Of a stretch of DNA of 64,000 bases, positions 1-12,930 are shown one piece after another. Position numbers and translations under genes: made by a program. The stretch comes from Brachynemurus nebulosus (taxonomy: Eukaryota > Arthropoda > Insecta > Neuroptera > Myrmeleontidae): the NCBI GenBank assembly GCA_035578155.1, contig JAPWDM010000011.1, forward strand, positions 19,148,185 through 19,212,184. The letters run 5' to 3'. Numbering within the stretch: the stretch's first letter is position 1; the number at the start of each line of letters is the position of its first letter. The notes beneath the pieces are model-generated. The model worked only from the letters and a program-made list of their open reading frames with translations, was not told the DNA's origin and made no database searches.

Positions 1-296
1 CATTGAATAAATTAATTATAACATTCATATCTTTAATAAACTTAAAAAAAAAGTTAGGAAAACTTTTATATGTAGTGTACAAAATCTTCAAAAAAAAAAA
101 CATACGTTAATCATACATCGACGTCCTTTTAACAAAACAAAACGCCCTATAAACAAAATAAATATATGTGATGTGTTATAATAACAAATAAATTAGATAA
201 CAGAAATCTCACAGCAAACAAGTAACAACAAGTCGTAGTATTGGAGCAGGTAGAGAAGTTCGTACGTCGTTTTGACGTGTACGTATGATTCTAGGG
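1..296. mobile_element. piggyBac-type non-autonomous element, left-truncated by window
   Basis: The right end reads CTAGGG followed by TTAA (297-300), the reverse of the CCCTAG...TTAA terminus typical of piggyBac elements. The body matches 14735-15043 closely (shared words such as ATTGGAGCAGGTAGAGAAG). No transposase is visible. The left end lies outside the window. Confidence 0.65.
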
Positions 297-1003
297 TTAA
301 TGTACTGGTATTATTGTAGATTTGTATCAAATTTTTATCTTTTATTGTGAATTTCATGTTAGTCGTAGATAAAGTATAGTACGTAACTCGGTTGTAAGGC
401 ATATTACACACTTGCGCAATTACGTACTCGTCGCTGCGCGGCTCTTGCGTAACTTTTTCGCTCGTGTATAATATGCAACTGACAACCTCTATCACGAAAT
501 ATACTATTAAATGCCTTTATACTGCAAAATTATAAACATATCATATAACCCCTATATTCCCTTTATACTCTTGCCCTTTAAATGTTTAACTGAATTGTTG
601 TATTTAAATCGGAAAAAGGAATTCCAGAGTTTATAGAAACAAGTAGAGAATTTATACAAAAATAACTAAATGGGTAATATACCGCTTCTGCGTTTCTTTT
701 TATACTAATTATCACTAATAATAATGTATTTTATTGTTTACGAAACCTTTTTCATTTTATTACTTATTTAAGTAAGATAACGAGTACTTGCCAATTTTTT
801 TTTACAAGTAATAATTTATTGCTTCATTCGCAGAAGGTAATTCTTGTAAAATTTTTTAGTATTTTAGAATAGATGTTTAACAATTAGGTAGTCTCGATCG
901 GCACTATAGTGCCGCTTTCTTTAAGTGTACTATAAGTTTATACTTTAAATCGACGCTTTCTTTTAGTACCATTATAATCTTTCACAAATTATTTTTTGTT
1001 TAA
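297..1003. other. AT-rich non-coding DNA
   Basis: No gene recognised. A perfect 16-bp palindrome (CGGCACTATAGTGCCG) sits at 899-914. The open frame reaching into 495 on the minus strand has no recognisable domain. Confidence 0.4.
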
Positions 1004-1337
1004 GGTACCATTACAGTGTGATCGGCCGAAAAATAGTCAATTTTCGCAATTTTTTTTTTTTGGATGGATAGGATGAGAAGAGATTGAGGATGGATTTTCT
1101 TTTACGATTAATACCACTATTTAACAATACAAAAATATTTTTTTAAAGACACTTTTTTCATAAAATTATATTATAATAATTATAAAAAATAAATAAAAAT
1201 GAATAAAAAAATATTTTTGTATTGCCAAATAGTGGTATTAATCGTAAAAAAAAATTCATCCCTATTCCCCCATTGTATCCATCCGAAAAAAAATCGCGAA
1301 TTGACTATTTTTCGGCCGATCACACTGTGATGGTATC
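1004..1337. mobile_element. Foldback MITE with ~140-bp inverted arms
   Basis: The left arm begins GGTACCATTACAGTGTGATC and the right arm is its near reverse complement ending in GATGGTATC. The arms stay paired through the GGCCGAAAAATAGTCAATT block, a pyrimidine-rich run and an ATTAATACCACTATTT block, leaving an AT-rich centre at about 1145-1200. Flanks are TTAA and TAAA, so the superfamily is unclear. No coding capacity is seen. Confidence 0.75.
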
Positions 1338-3066
1338 TAAAGAGAGGGAATGGATTTAATTGCTTATAGTTTTGTGTAATCAAGAGCCGTTTGTGAAGTA
1401 ATAGAAGTGATCTATATATTATTATTAATAGTCTCTTTGTTTTTGGACTGACACATGAATTTATGATCTTAAAACCAGCAAGTACCTCAAAGAAACTTAA
1501 TAAATACCTAAGGATATACTTTCAAAAATAAAATTAGTTATATGTGTATTAAAAAGAAAATACTGATTTGGCTGCGCGTAGATCAATTTGAAATATACTG
1601 ATCTATGTCTACTGCAGGTCTCTCTGGTAAAAGTTTGAATGCCACTGTTATATAACATATGCACATACGTATAGTTAGCTACCCATATAACATTACCAAG
1701 GGGTCAAATTAGTATGTCTATCAAACTGTGCCCGCTGTAACCAGGGAGTGACGTAGACACAGCACACATACAATCAAAACACATGATGTATGGACACGAA
1801 TATACGAATGTATTAGCATGATATGGTGATGATGATGTATGCAGTTCGCATACATATATTATATACTATGATGGCCGACCTATGTGACAACCAGTCAACA
1901 GTTAAAAACAAATTTATTTATTTTGAGAAAGATATCCCTTTATTTTGAGAAATTTTTTATTCAATAGAATTTTTACACTTAAATACGACACACTTCATAT
2001 TTTTTTCTGTTTAAATTTCACGAGTTGATTATGACGTGAACACCACGACGGACAGTAACACACTAAATCAAAAGTGGTGTAAATTGCTACTTATTGCAAC
2101 TTTTGGATTACACTTTTTTATAAGTAGGCTTGATCTGTCTTGTCTGTGAACGTAACGATATATACATATATATTCTATGTTTTGAGGATATTTACTCAAT
2201 CAATGTTTAACTTTAGTAAAACATTGAGGGTGAAACTGAAAAACTTATTTATAGATCTTTGATTATTATTACAATAATCTTCGGGGCAATTAATTTATGT
2301 TTGTTCAAAATAAAGTTTTGCGGTTTTATTTTGAAACGGGTGAACGTTTAAATTTTACAAACTTAACATGTATTTTAATACGAACATAATAAAACGTTGC
2401 CTATGTTAATGATCGTAAAGTTATTACTTGAAGTTTTAGGTGGTAAACAGATTGTAGATGCGTATGGCGAGACTTTATGTCATAAAATTATCGGTTTCAT
2501 ACATACTTACAGTAATAAAATACTACAAATTGCCTAAAATTAAAACTTACGTTACAGTCAGGCTCGTAGAGAGGCTACAATGGTCACGTCTAAGGAAAGT
2601 TTTAGCGTCGCGTCGTTTGATATAAACTTCTACAGCAAACATTTCATTTAATGTGAAATCCCTTCAACCTGTTAAACATTTGACTTGCTCAAAGAATATA
2701 AATAATTGGATAAATTGCACATATTTTAAAGACACCCTGAACTTAGGGCGGTTCCTCTAGTCTAGAGGAATTAATAAAAAACAAAACTATTACCATTTTA
2801 GTGTCCATTTTTTGGGCAGCGATTTATTGATACTTTAAGAACACATAAAGAAAATTTCGTGCAAAAAAAAAAATGAAAATTCAAAGACTTATAGCGACTT
2901 AATCCATATAAAAATGGGATATTTTGGGATTTACGTTCATCTGAAAGGAAAAAAGGAAAATATTTTGGTTTTTCCTGACAAGAGTTACAATGAAAAAATT
3001 TTAAAAATCTAAAAATGGCAGCTACTATATCTGTAGTTTCTGCCATAGAGAAACATGTACTAAAGG
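1338..3066. other. Non-coding DNA, no gene recognised
   Basis: AT-rich single-copy-looking sequence. It holds short CATACATA-type tracts (1640-1880) and a 19-bp hairpin, TTCCTCTAG/CTAGAGGAA, at 2752-2770. No exon or RNA gene can be supported. Confidence 0.4.
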
Positions 3067-3220
3067 CAGGGTCGTGGAGAGAAATGGCGGGCCCCGGGTA
3101 TAAAGCACATTCCTTAAAAATTTACCCCCGAAAAAATAAGTGACGAGCAGAAAAAACCAGCTCGTTGTACTTTTACTGCTTTTACTGGGACTGCCCCGGG
3201 CTTCCCTTTCATCGGGCCTG
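3067..3220. mobile_element. hAT-type MITE of the CAGGGCC / TGACGAGC group
   Basis: Begins CAGGGTCGTGGAGAG and ends GGGCCTG. Flanking 8-mers ACTAAAGG and ACTGAAAG agree at 6 of 8 positions, as expected for an old hAT target duplication. It contains GTGACGAGC, the internal word shared by the related elements at 8868, 12598, 13623, 18808, 35439 and 36429. Confidence 0.65.
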
Positions 3221-4787
3221 ACTGAAAGTACATGCCCAATTTAAAATCAATTGGATAAATAGAACTTGAGATATCATGTCAACCATAGTTAGGAAAATGT
3301 AGTTTTAAGAAAACTGAATTAAAATTTTTATGATATAATACCTGGTATTTGAACTTACCCTATTTAAATGGCTGTCTGTATTTTAAAAAAAAATTTACAT
3401 TTTCTTTTGGCGATACATTTTTACAGGTGGGTACTTTCAGAAAATGAAATAAAATTTAAAAAAAAAAACTAGATAACTAATGATTTCAAATGCTATCTAA
3501 TCTATTTTTAAAAAATATGCTGACTATCGACAGTGAAATTTTGTTTCTGTAAATTTCGTTTTGAAAAGTGTAATTTGATGTAACATAGAATATTATTACA
3601 ATAATCACTTTTTTAACATGGACATTTCTTCTATTTTCTTTTTATTTACAGAGGAAAGAAGAAAATGTCGCAACGCCCTTGTGACCAAATGTTGTAATCA
3701 TAAGCGAAGAGATACGGTGGTGTAAAGTATATTAGCGTTATGGAGTACTTCGAGTCAGTGCTTTAGTGTTGTGCAGTATATCCTGGAGGCAGTAGTTGCG
3801 CTACGACATTCACTCACTTACAGCTTGTACTGTTCACCAAGAAGCTGTTAGAAACCTTTTTTTTACTACTGGTACAGTTTCATGCACCATTATAAAGCAT
3901 GTATTAGATAAAATAGTTTTGTTTGAAAGTTATCAACAATTATAATTTTGTTATTTTTGAATTGTACCGTTTTTTAAACTTTAATTTCCAGGAGAAAGAT
4001 ACCGGAAGGGGAGTATAAAATCAATTTAATATTTTCGAATATTAAAGAAGAAGAAGAAGTCTGAGGTGATGAATTTTCTGTTTTGGATGTCGGCCTGGTG
4101 TAAGGTAGAATCGATAATTACTTATGAATAAAACAGAGTATTTTTTCAACTAAGGCAATGAAATATTATTGAATTCAAAAACGTTTACGGAACAACAATT
4201 ATTCGATCATAATCATCAAAATAAATAGCAATAGATGTTCACAGTTAAGTCCTTCGAAAATCGTATCATTGTCGCAACGTGCAAAAGATTAATTTTTATA
4301 AAGAACATCCGTTGTAACTTTGACATTTTTTTATACGAATATTACAATAGAAAAAGTGGATTTTTTCTACTTTCTATGAAGCATTTTATTTATTTAGTAT
4401 AATCGACTCTCCATATTTGAATAAAATGAGTAAAAATTTCATATTTAGGCATAAAAAAATTTGGATTACTTTGGTTAATGTGATAAAGCAAAATTAATTT
4501 TATTATTTGGATAAATAATATGCAGTATTTTTTATCAGTCAAATAGTTAGAACCTTTTTGTTTATCTCAGTGAAATGATTCAACATTTTTGTAAAGAAAG
4601 TTTATTTTTTTGTAAATCCAATAAGTTCATTAACTTAAATGTTTCCTAGATACTTTTATTCATCACCTATTTACAAAAATAAGAAAGAATTAATGAATTG
4701 TACATCGTGAGACTGGTCTACGGATTGGATTATGATAACTCCCATTTTTATTTAAACTTCTTATCTCATCATATTTTCCAGCTAATA
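3221..4787. other. Non-coding DNA, no gene recognised
   Basis: AT-rich. A TTTACAG acceptor-like site lies near 3650, but no exon follows that can be supported. Confidence 0.35.
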
Positions 4788-5703
4788 GAGTAAATGGTAT
4801 AGTTATTGGACAGTTAAGAAAAATTTTCAAAACAAAGTACAGAAAAAGTATGTGTTGTAGCTTTATTTTTAACGAAAAAATTCATAAATAAAGTAAGACC
4901 TGTCTATTTTCATGTACCATATAAAACTTTTAAATTATACACTAGCGGAAATAATTCAAGGATCAAAAAAAAATTCCAAATTTTTATCGATTTTTCGAAT
5001 GGTTGTATCTTTGTGAAAAATGGTCGTATCGGAGTCGTAAGTAAAGCAATTTAAAGCTGGAAGTTTCTAGTTTCGAAATCTTGCGATAAAAAAATATTCA
5101 AAGCAACGTGTGTAGCGCAATCCTAATAAATACACTGAAAAAAAAAATTTTCGAAATTTTTTAGATTTTTTTTTTTTTTTTGGTCCACGCAGTTGGAAAA
5201 AATTTTTCCGACTTAACCACCATATGGACCGGATAACTTGTTCATTCAGCTTTAATTTGATTTTTTATAGACTTTTATACGACCACTTCTCCCTGAGATA
5301 TCGGACTTTGAATGGAAAAGGATCATTTCGTCTTTGACCATCGATATCTCAGCAACCAATGATCAAATAGAAAATTGAAAGCGTGTTTTAAAAACTCGAA
5401 TAAATTCTCTACAAGAATTAGCCATTGTTTTTTCAGAAAAAATTTTTTTTGCATACTGGTAATAAGTCTCTGAAAAAAAAAAATATTAAAGTTGTGCGTG
5501 TAGAAAAATACAGTTATTGGACAAAAATTTCATTTATTAATTTCTGGCGTATTTCCACAATCCACAAGTTCTGTAGATACCAGAAGGTTCTGCTTAACTA
5601 AAAAATCAGGAAGTTTGCTTTACTAGTCTATAATCCTTATAATCTTCAAAAGAGAGTGTCTTGTCCAATAACTGGCAACGTCCAATAACTATACCGTTCA
5701 CCC
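4788..5703. mobile_element. TA-flanked mariner/pogo-type MITE
   Basis: Terminal inverted repeats GAGTAAATGGTATAGTTATT and, read inward from the right end, GGGTGAACGGTATAGTTATT, each bordered by TA (4786-4787 and 5704-5705). The word AGTTATTGGAC recurs inside near 5511. There is no transposase frame. Confidence 0.65.
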
Positions 5704-6472
5704 TACAAAGTCGTGAGTGATGATGAATTCGTATATTTCGGCGAGAACTTGCTCAAACTTCAATATTCACTGAGCGTTATTTATATTTCAGGCTGGTAGA
5801 TATTAATCAGATAAAAACATAGTCTGGAATCGACATATTTTTTATTTCAAGTCACGTAACTGTACTTGGCAATTGTCTTGATGTATACGTACACACGTCC
5901 ACAAATATTATTAAGCATGTCTATCTGTATACATATACAACAAGTTACTGGTGCCTAGCTAATTTTAAAATATGGTAAACGTAGCAGAACAACTTTGCAA
6001 ATTAAGCTTAAAGTTTTTATATTTAATGGGAAAATTAGTGAGAATGAAAGCGAAGGAGACACAGAAGATGAGAATGAAATATAAAAAATCATCGGAAAAA
6101 AAGTTAAAAGATGACTCGAAAGATAATGAAATATTACATAATATAAAAAATATACAAACGTAATTTAAGTTGAAACAATTTTTTTTACTTTTCTGTTGCT
6201 ATTATTTTTTTAAAGAAATAATTGTGTTGGCGACGCATAATGAATTAATAAAGTACAATTCTTGAAATTCTTGGTTGGAATACACAATTGTAGAATTTAG
6301 AGGTAACCTGTTATCGTAAACTCAGTTAGGTAAATTTGGAGAAGCTAGACTGTAGTAAATTTTTGTATTTAATGTAAAATTGTGAAAACTACGGAGCTTG
6401 TACATTGTAAAGTAACAAATAAGTTCAAAAACTTGTCTATATTTCATATATTTGTAGGCCTTGAATCAGTTG
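5704..6472. other. Non-coding DNA with a short Lys-rich open frame
   Basis: A 63-codon plus-strand frame at 5972-6163 is rich in Lys, Met and Glu. It has no recognised domain and is probably chance. Positions 6465-6472 (ATCAGTTG) are the left target duplication of the next element. Confidence 0.35.
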
Positions 6473-7047
6473 TAGGGATGATCGATATTCATCGATGGTA
6501 GAAAAACATCGATGTTTAGGGGAAAAACATTGATGTAAAAACATCGATGTTATGTCCTCGATAACATCGACACATCGATGTTACGATAATAATATCGAAA
6601 CATCGCTATTAGCCTAACGTATCCAGTATTTAAAAAGTCCTGTAGCTGATTTAAAATAAGATCCATTACATTTATGGCAAGTTCTAGGATCCACTTATCC
6701 AAATTTGAAAGAAATTGCCATTAAATATTTGTATTTCACAGTAACTTCAGCAGCTTCAGAGAGACTTTTTTCAAAAGCTGGGCAGCATTTGCATCAACAA
6801 AGGAACAAATTAAAAGGGAAACTTCTAACAAAGTGACTTTTCTGCAAAGTGTACCCAATAGATACTGGCAATGTTAATTTTTAATAAATAAAATAATAGA
6901 TTATAATGGTTGTTTATTTTGCTACATAAACATCGATGTTTTCGAACATCGATGTCTTTCTTTCGATATATATCGTATATCGATACTCTTGAATCGATGT
7001 TAACATCGATGTCAACATCGATGTTTTTCTAATATCGATCATCCCTA
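6473..7047. mobile_element. hAT element with arrays of ACATCGATGT subterminal repeats
   Basis: Termini TAGGGATGATCGATATT and its inverse, flanked by 8-bp duplications ATCAGTTG (6465-6472) and ATTAGTTG (7048-7055). Both ends carry many copies of the palindrome ACATCGATGT, the usual layout of hAT transposase-binding subterminal repeats. The middle holds the end of a hAT transposase (6627-6836). The element is internally deleted and inactive. Confidence 0.88.
6627..6836 (+). pseudogene. hAT transposase C-terminal dimerisation-domain remnant
   Basis: Reading from 6627 gives a fragment with the family pattern: YLKSPVADLK, an in-frame stop (6657-6659), then DPLHLWQVLGSTYPNLKEIA and, further on, SAASERLFSKAGQHLHQQR, closing at a stop at 6834-6836. 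The W, the YPNL block, the S-x-x-SER-x-FSxAG block and the R-N-x-L block are hallmarks of the hAT C-terminal dimerisation region. Roughly 70 codons survive of a protein normally over 500 residues, with one internal stop and a shortened C-terminus. It is a relic inside the element at 6473-7047 and is not expected to be functional. Identification rests on motif recognition, not a database search. Confidence 0.85.
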
Positions 7048-7093
7048 ATTAGTTGTAAGATTTGCTTTAGAAAATTTGAAAACCGGAAATATA

Positions 7094-7320
7094 TTAGGTT
7101 GTCCCAAACAAACGTGCGACAATTAAAAATTGAATATTTTTAAAAGATATTTCCATTTACCGATTTTGCACTAATGCTAGATGTGTTAGTAGAAAGCGCA
7201 CTCATGGTACTTGAATGCTTAAATTCAAACATGATACTTGAATACTTATCTTTTTTATTTTGACCGCGTCTTTAGGTTTCTAATATTCTACCCAACTTAA
7301 ATTTGAGTGGGACAGCCTAA
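7094..7320. mobile_element. Mariner-type MITE
   Basis: Inverted termini TTAGGTTGTCCCA (left) and TTAGGCTGTCCCA (right, inverted), each bordered by TA (7092-7093, 7321-7322). This terminus is typical of mariner elements. 227 bp, no coding capacity. Confidence 0.8.
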
Positions 7321-8867
7321 TATTAGAGGGTTATATGTGGGTATTATTTGAGAAACATCGTTCTTTTATTGCGATTTCTTTAAGTAAATTATACCAAGAA
7401 TATTTCTATAAAATTTCATAAAACTTGGGACATTATTTACTAAAAGATGCGCCTAATGTAAAATTCACAATTTTGATGAAACTTTGCTGCGGTATAGAAA
7501 AGATAAAAATAAGGGACCCGTATTTTTTTTTATCGAGGATCTTCCATTTTTACGGGGCGAAACCTGCTCCTAAAGTTGGGCGTTTAAATCGTACTTGTCA
7601 AAATTTCTCGAAAACTATAAGAGATAGAGGAAAGCTTTAAATTGACGAAATGCTACCCTTTGAATGACTCAGTCATCTGTACAGATTAAACTGGGGCAAA
7701 TCCATAAGGGGGACTGGAGGAGTAAAAATGGGAGTAAATTTTCTTGTACAGCCTAAGTGGTTCAATATATCAAATTTTCACTGTCACACCTAAATAGAAA
7801 AAGCACAAAAAATTAGAGGTTACGGATTTTTGCGTTATTTCGAAATATGTGTGGTATTCAAAACATATAAGGAGGAAACAAATAGGATAGGTTGTATTGC
7901 TATTTGCTTTATAATTAATTTAAATTATCTTCTATATAATAGTTTTGTTTTTCTGTTCATTTCATCATGGAAATGAAAATTTTTATTTTCCGGTAATGAT
8001 TCACGTATTTTTCAACATTTAATTGGTAATTTGACTATGTGTACATATGGTTACTGCTATTCTATATCTTTTACACCTATTTCTGTCAAAGTTTTTTGTT
8101 CTGTCAGTGTTAATGAACGCTTGACAGTTGGCAGTAATACCTTCTGTGTACTGTTTACTATTCAGGTTTCAAAATTGTCTCAAAATGCTTCAAAAAGGCA
8201 AAAAGGTATTTTGACCTACATTAGAGTAATGGTTTTGGACTCTATAGGTTACTATTGGTTAACAGCTTAGTTTAACAATTAGTTTTTCGAACTGTTATAA
8301 AATGTTAAACTCCAATTCATATTCATATATAGCTCCTATTAACTATAAATTCTTACACTGTAATTATTTTTTTGAAAATTTATTAATAATTGAATTTAAA
8401 TACAGCCTATATATAGCAGTAAGTTTTTAAAATGTTTATTTTGTTTTGCAGACGTGGTTGATATCGATGTAACATTATTGATCAATTTTGAAGTATAAAT
8501 ATGCAAATTTTTATTGGTCCAGTGGATGGTAATTAACATTATAATTAGTATAATTACTAAAAGCAGACACTAGCGATAACATAAAAAAGGAACGAGAAAA
8601 AAATTAAATAAAACAGAAAAGAAGAAATTGTTAATCTGGATATTATCACATTACTGTTCAATGTTAAAAATAACATTTTAAATCGAATGTTTAGCTTCAA
8701 TAAGGATACAATTACAGAAGCTTTTTTATACATTTATTTTATTTTATTTTAAAAATATTTGTTTTTTTCATGCTTTCATGTTGGCATGCCCTTAAATTTT
8801 CAAAGCACATAAGCCCTTGCAATATTAGTGCAATAGCATAATTTAAGGTTATTTGGAGACATAACAT
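7321..8867. other. Non-coding DNA, no gene recognised
   Basis: Several open frames of 70-80 codons occur (for example 7425-7640 and 8031-8270). None shows a domain, consistent codon use or splice context. Confidence 0.35.
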
Positions 8868-9075
8868 CAGAGCCAGATTTACATAAGGGAACTTGGAGCA
8901 CGTTCCTGGGCTCCCACAAAATTAAATTCCCAAAATTAAGGAATAGAATAGAAAGGAAAAGCGGTTTTTTTTGCTCGTCAACCTTATTTTCCGGGAAAAC
9001 TTGAAATAAGGAGGCCTCCACAAAAGTGCTCAGAGGCCTCCACATGGGCAGTGTTCAGGGGATAAATCGGCCCTG
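8868..9075. mobile_element. hAT-type MITE of the CAGRGCC / gctcgtca group
   Basis: Termini CAGAGCCAGATTTA and CAGGGCCGATTTA (inverted), with 8-bp flanks CATAACAT and CATGACAT (7 of 8 match). Contains TTGCTCGTCA inside. 208 bp. Confidence 0.78.
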
Positions 9076-9290
9076 CATGACATGTGGCTATAATAGCTGA
9101 ATTTTCCATTTGAAAATTCGCATGGAGAATTTGATGAAAAAGTTAGGAAATAAATTAACTGTTTTTATAAACATGAAAAAACACTTTTGGCTTCAAACTT
9201 TACTTAACGAATTATAGAACTAAGTAACAGTCAATTATGGCATAAAATATTTTTAATTGGAAAATTGTATTTTATTTTTCTGTAGATATA

Positions 9291-9518
9291 TTAGGTTGGC
9301 CGGAAAGTCTTTACCGAAAACTTTTTTAAACTTTATAGAAAATTATAAAGGTTTTGAAGAATTTTGGACGCGAAAAATTCATTTCCTACCGGATCGTTGA
9401 CGACAAGTAATAGATAAAGATGGTGTATATGTTACAGACTATAGTACCTATTGTAACTTTCCTTATTTCTGCTTTACATAAAACTATGGCAACGATAAAG
9501 ACTTTTTGGCCAACTTAA
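9291..9518. mobile_element. Mariner-type MITE
   Basis: Inverted termini TTAGGTTGGCCGGAAAGTC and TTAAGTTGGCCAAAAAGTC (right, inverted), bordered by TA on both sides. 228 bp. No transposase frame is recognisable. Confidence 0.78.
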
Positions 9519-9546
9519 TACAACATTACAAATAATATGTAATATA

Positions 9547-10165
9547 TAAGGCCCATTTCACACTATAGTGTGGAACTCGGATCCTCAGTCTAGTATAGCT
9601 TGGGCCTTTTTATTTGGCAGTGTGCAGAAAATAAATTTAACAAGTAGCTACATCTAATAGTAGGTAATAAAAGAGGGAACGAAAAAGAACAATATGTTTG
9701 TTAAAAAGGTGTCTTTTTTTAATATGATTTAAACCTAGGTATTTTTCTTACTCTAGGTTATTGTCTCTTACTTGTAATGTATTTTCAAATATATCTATCT
9801 GTATCATGCGCGAGTTACTGCCAAGTAAAAAGGCCCGAGTTCTTACAAAATATTCTTACAGAAGAAACAATTATTGTATTCATATCATCGCTACAATCCA
9901 AGTACGCTTCCAATCGCGATTCAATACCGAGACCACTCAGATAATATTTTATCGGAGCGATATTAGACATGCTATGACTTGTATTGCGTTAGTGCTCAGT
10001 TATGATACATTTACGATATGAAAAATTTTTTATCGAACCGAGAGGATGTGTGGATGATGAACGAATAGTAATCGACACTGTAATGTGAAAACAACAATAT
10101 TATACTGGAGCGAGATTGGTTCGTGACCGTATCGAGAGTGGCCGTATAGTGTGAACCGGGACTTA
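9547..10165. mobile_element. MITE with TAAGKCCC...TTCACACTATA termini
   Basis: Left end TAAGGCCCATTTCACACTAT; right end inverted TAAGTCCCGGTTCACACTAT. An internal block near 9920-9965 (GATAATATTTTATCGGAGCG) also occurs at 31500-31520, so this is a dispersed family. The target duplication is uncertain. Confidence 0.6.
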
Positions 10166-10883
10166 TCTTACATTTATGATACGATATAATTCACAATGTA
10201 GCAAGTAATATGTACCTACTATGTATCTATATAGTATAATGTAAATCATATGCAAATGTAATAAATACACAACTGATTATAATTTTAAATGTACTTAATA
10301 CTTACGTATCTATCATAATAAATTTCCTGATAACAAATTTCAAAACAGCAAAATATTATTATTTTAAACAATATCTAGAAGTGGCTTAATGTGTTAGAGA
10401 TACAATTATTTTATACCAAAGTTGGAGGAGAGGACCCGCAAATTATAAAAAACAAATTTTATACTGGTCTCAACTGTTCAGACCGATTTTGTTTGTGAAA
10501 GTCTCTCTGTAATTTTCTTTTACAGGTGAATAAGAATAACCAATATATTTCTCTCAGGAAAGCAGCTACGAATGAGTATCTTCTAAATCCGTGCCATCTT
10601 CACCCTCTCCGCCAATTTTCTCGTCTTTCAATCATATCATAATTATAATTTTAGGATAAATTATTAAATAAAGGATAAAAATAATGAGATTAGGTGTTTG
10701 TGATATTATGTTACGCAAGATGTGTGAAAAGCGAACGTTAAATGCCAATGCCATTATTATTTTGATTACTGGGTATTACCTACTTAATTTTCTATTACTT
10801 AATGAAAACAAAGTCGAAGAAGGTGCACATTTTAATGGCGTGTAAATGGTAAATTTTTGGGTAAAATGAACTACTGTATCCAC
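10166..10883. other. Non-coding DNA, no gene recognised
   Basis: AT-rich. Positions 10876-10883 are the left 8-bp target duplication of the next element. Confidence 0.35.
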
Positions 10884-11658
10884 CAGGTCTGGGAAAATTG
10901 ATTAATAGTAACCATTTAAAATAGAAAATAGAAAATGATTTCCAAAACTGCATTTAAAATACAAAATGGAAAATAGTTTTGCTGAACATATTTAAAATAG
11001 AAAATGGAAAATAGCTATTTAAAATGGATTATAAAATGCAAAACGCTTTTTTTTACTTTATTCTATAAATTTTTTATCATTTTTTTATATTAATAAAAAA
11101 AATAGCTCCTAAAATGTCCCACGTACTAAAATTAAATAAGGTCACTAAGGGCACCAGCCTTTTGAAATTTTTTTTTAAAATTTTTCATTATATGAAAACG
11201 AAATTTAACTCTTGAAATATTGCTGGACTTCTAAATTATGAAAATCATCTACTCGAAATATTAAAACATTTCTTATCGACGTGTCTTAAAGATAATAGCA
11301 ACTTGAGTCACAAAAGTTTGACTTGAGAGAACTGCAGCTCTAGCAACAAATTTAACTCAAGTAACATTGCAATTCGAGTTTTGAAAAATTTGAGTGAACT
11401 GAATCAACTTACATTTAACTTACAATTTCTTAGATTACATTCACTTCGAGTTCTAATTCATAAACGTCATACCTATGCACATAAATTTGAGTATATATGC
11501 ATTTTCATTTTAAATGCAAAATGGATTCAAATTTTCATTTTAAATACAAAATGGAAAATGGTTTGACCCAACTTATCTAAAATGCAAAATGCAAAATGTC
11601 ATTTTGTATTTTAAATAGATATTTAAAATGAGATCATTTTAAATAGTTCCCAGCCCTG
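10884..11658. mobile_element. hAT element with AAAATGGAAAATA-type subterminal repeats
   Basis: Inverted termini CAGGTCTGGGAA and CAGGGCTGGGAA, flanked by a perfect 8-bp duplication GTATCCAC (10876-10883 and 11659-11666). Both ends carry clusters of ATTTAAAATGCAAAATG-like repeats. 775 bp with no intact transposase. The 61-codon frame at 11381-11566 lies within the repeat cluster and is not a gene. Confidence 0.88.
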
Positions 11659-11666
11659 GTATCCAC

Positions 11667-12589
11667 AGTTAGAGGCACTAAAACAGCTTTTCGGTGGACA
11701 ACTAATGTAGTCTTCCAAACTATACAGTAACATTACTACTACAGTGATATTAATCTTCAGGGGAAGCATCTTTGTCAATTTACGATATAGAAGTATACGG
11801 GTATTGGATATTCTCTGTTTGGGGTTCAATTTCAGAAAAGCCTAAACATCAATTTCCATATTTCTAACTTCAAACATGACAAACAAACATGGAAATTATT
11901 CATTTTCTATTTAATCCCCTTAGGGAATAAATTTTTAAAAACCGTTTCTTAGTGTTCATCTATGTTATATCAAAAACTCCTGCGCAAAATTTCATCTCTC
12001 CAGAATTACCGGTACAGGTTGTGCGTTATCTGTTAGTCAGTTAGTGTTAGAAGTTTATTAAGTAAAAATATTACAACGAAAAATCAAAAGAAAAAGCAGA
12101 TTTAGTTTTTTAAGCAAAATAATATTCATGCGATACGCTACATAAATAATATAAATCTTTTTCGAATTTCACATTTTGCATACCTACTGCATGCATACAT
12201 GTACACTTGCATGTATTGTTATAAACAAATTTTTGCAAACTGAAAACTAGGTTACAATACAAGTGCGACACGAAGAAGATAGTCAACAACCCGAGATGTA
12301 GTATTTGTGTCGTACCCGTAGCTCATATAGCCTATATATGCATTCTCACTCTTAACCTAGAATAAATATATACGGAATGTTCATTGAATACGCTAGTGCA
12401 GTTGGCGCAGTTTTATCACTGACAGATTTAATAACCGCATCATTTTTATCTAGCAGTTTTAAAGCGATTACACAATACTAATATTACACGTGATGAAGGC
12501 GATCCTAGATGTTAAAATGTTAATTGTAATTTGGTTATGTCATAGCCGTCTTTAGTTTTATTAATATAACTGCGTCTCGCATTAAAGAC
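11667..12589. other. Non-coding DNA, no gene recognised
   Basis: AT-rich. The last ~35 bp (from about 12559) begin the first copy of the duplicated tRNA-like unit. Confidence 0.35.
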
Positions 12590-12597
12590 GGGATGTG

Positions 12598-12833
12598 CAG
12601 TGGCGAATTTACCCTAAGTGCCGTTCTAGACTCAATGAAAAATCCCGCCCCTAAAGAGGTAAAAAAAAATTTTTGCCGCCCTTTTTGCGCAAATTGCCGA
12701 CTCTAAAATCTGTCGTCCTTCTTAAAAACGTAAATGACGAGCAAAAAAAAAACTTTAATTCTACATTTTGCCGCCCCTAAAATCTGCCATCTTAGGCTCC
12801 AGCCTACTCAGCCTGCTGGGAAATCCGCCACTG
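12598..12833. mobile_element. hAT-type MITE inserted in a tRNA-like repeat unit
   Basis: Termini CAGTGGCGAATTTACC and CAGTGGCGGATTTCCC (right, inverted). Flanks GGGATGTG and AGGATGTG match at 7 of 8. Contains ATGACGAGCAAAAAAA. It splits the first of two tandem units, because the second unit (13112 onward) continues without it. Confidence 0.82.
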
Positions 12834-12856
12834 AGGATGTGAGCACTCGAACAAGC

Positions 12857-12930
12857 GGTCGGTAGCCTAATTGGTAAGACGCTTGGATACCATCAAGAGA
12901 ACCGGGTTGGAGTCGCAGTCGATTCCGTTT
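12857..12930 (+). repeat. tRNA-like sequence, degenerate copy
   Basis: An A-box-like TAGCCTAATTGG is followed about 40 bp later by a decayed B box (GGTTGGAGTCG). The acceptor stem does not pair. It resembles a tRNA pseudogene or the head of a tRNA-derived SINE and is paralogous to 13188-13257. Confidence 0.5.

Noticed and set aside
5972..6163. 63-codon Lys-rich plus-strand frame as a small gene
   Set aside because: Low-complexity composition expected from A-rich DNA. No domain, promoter or splice support.
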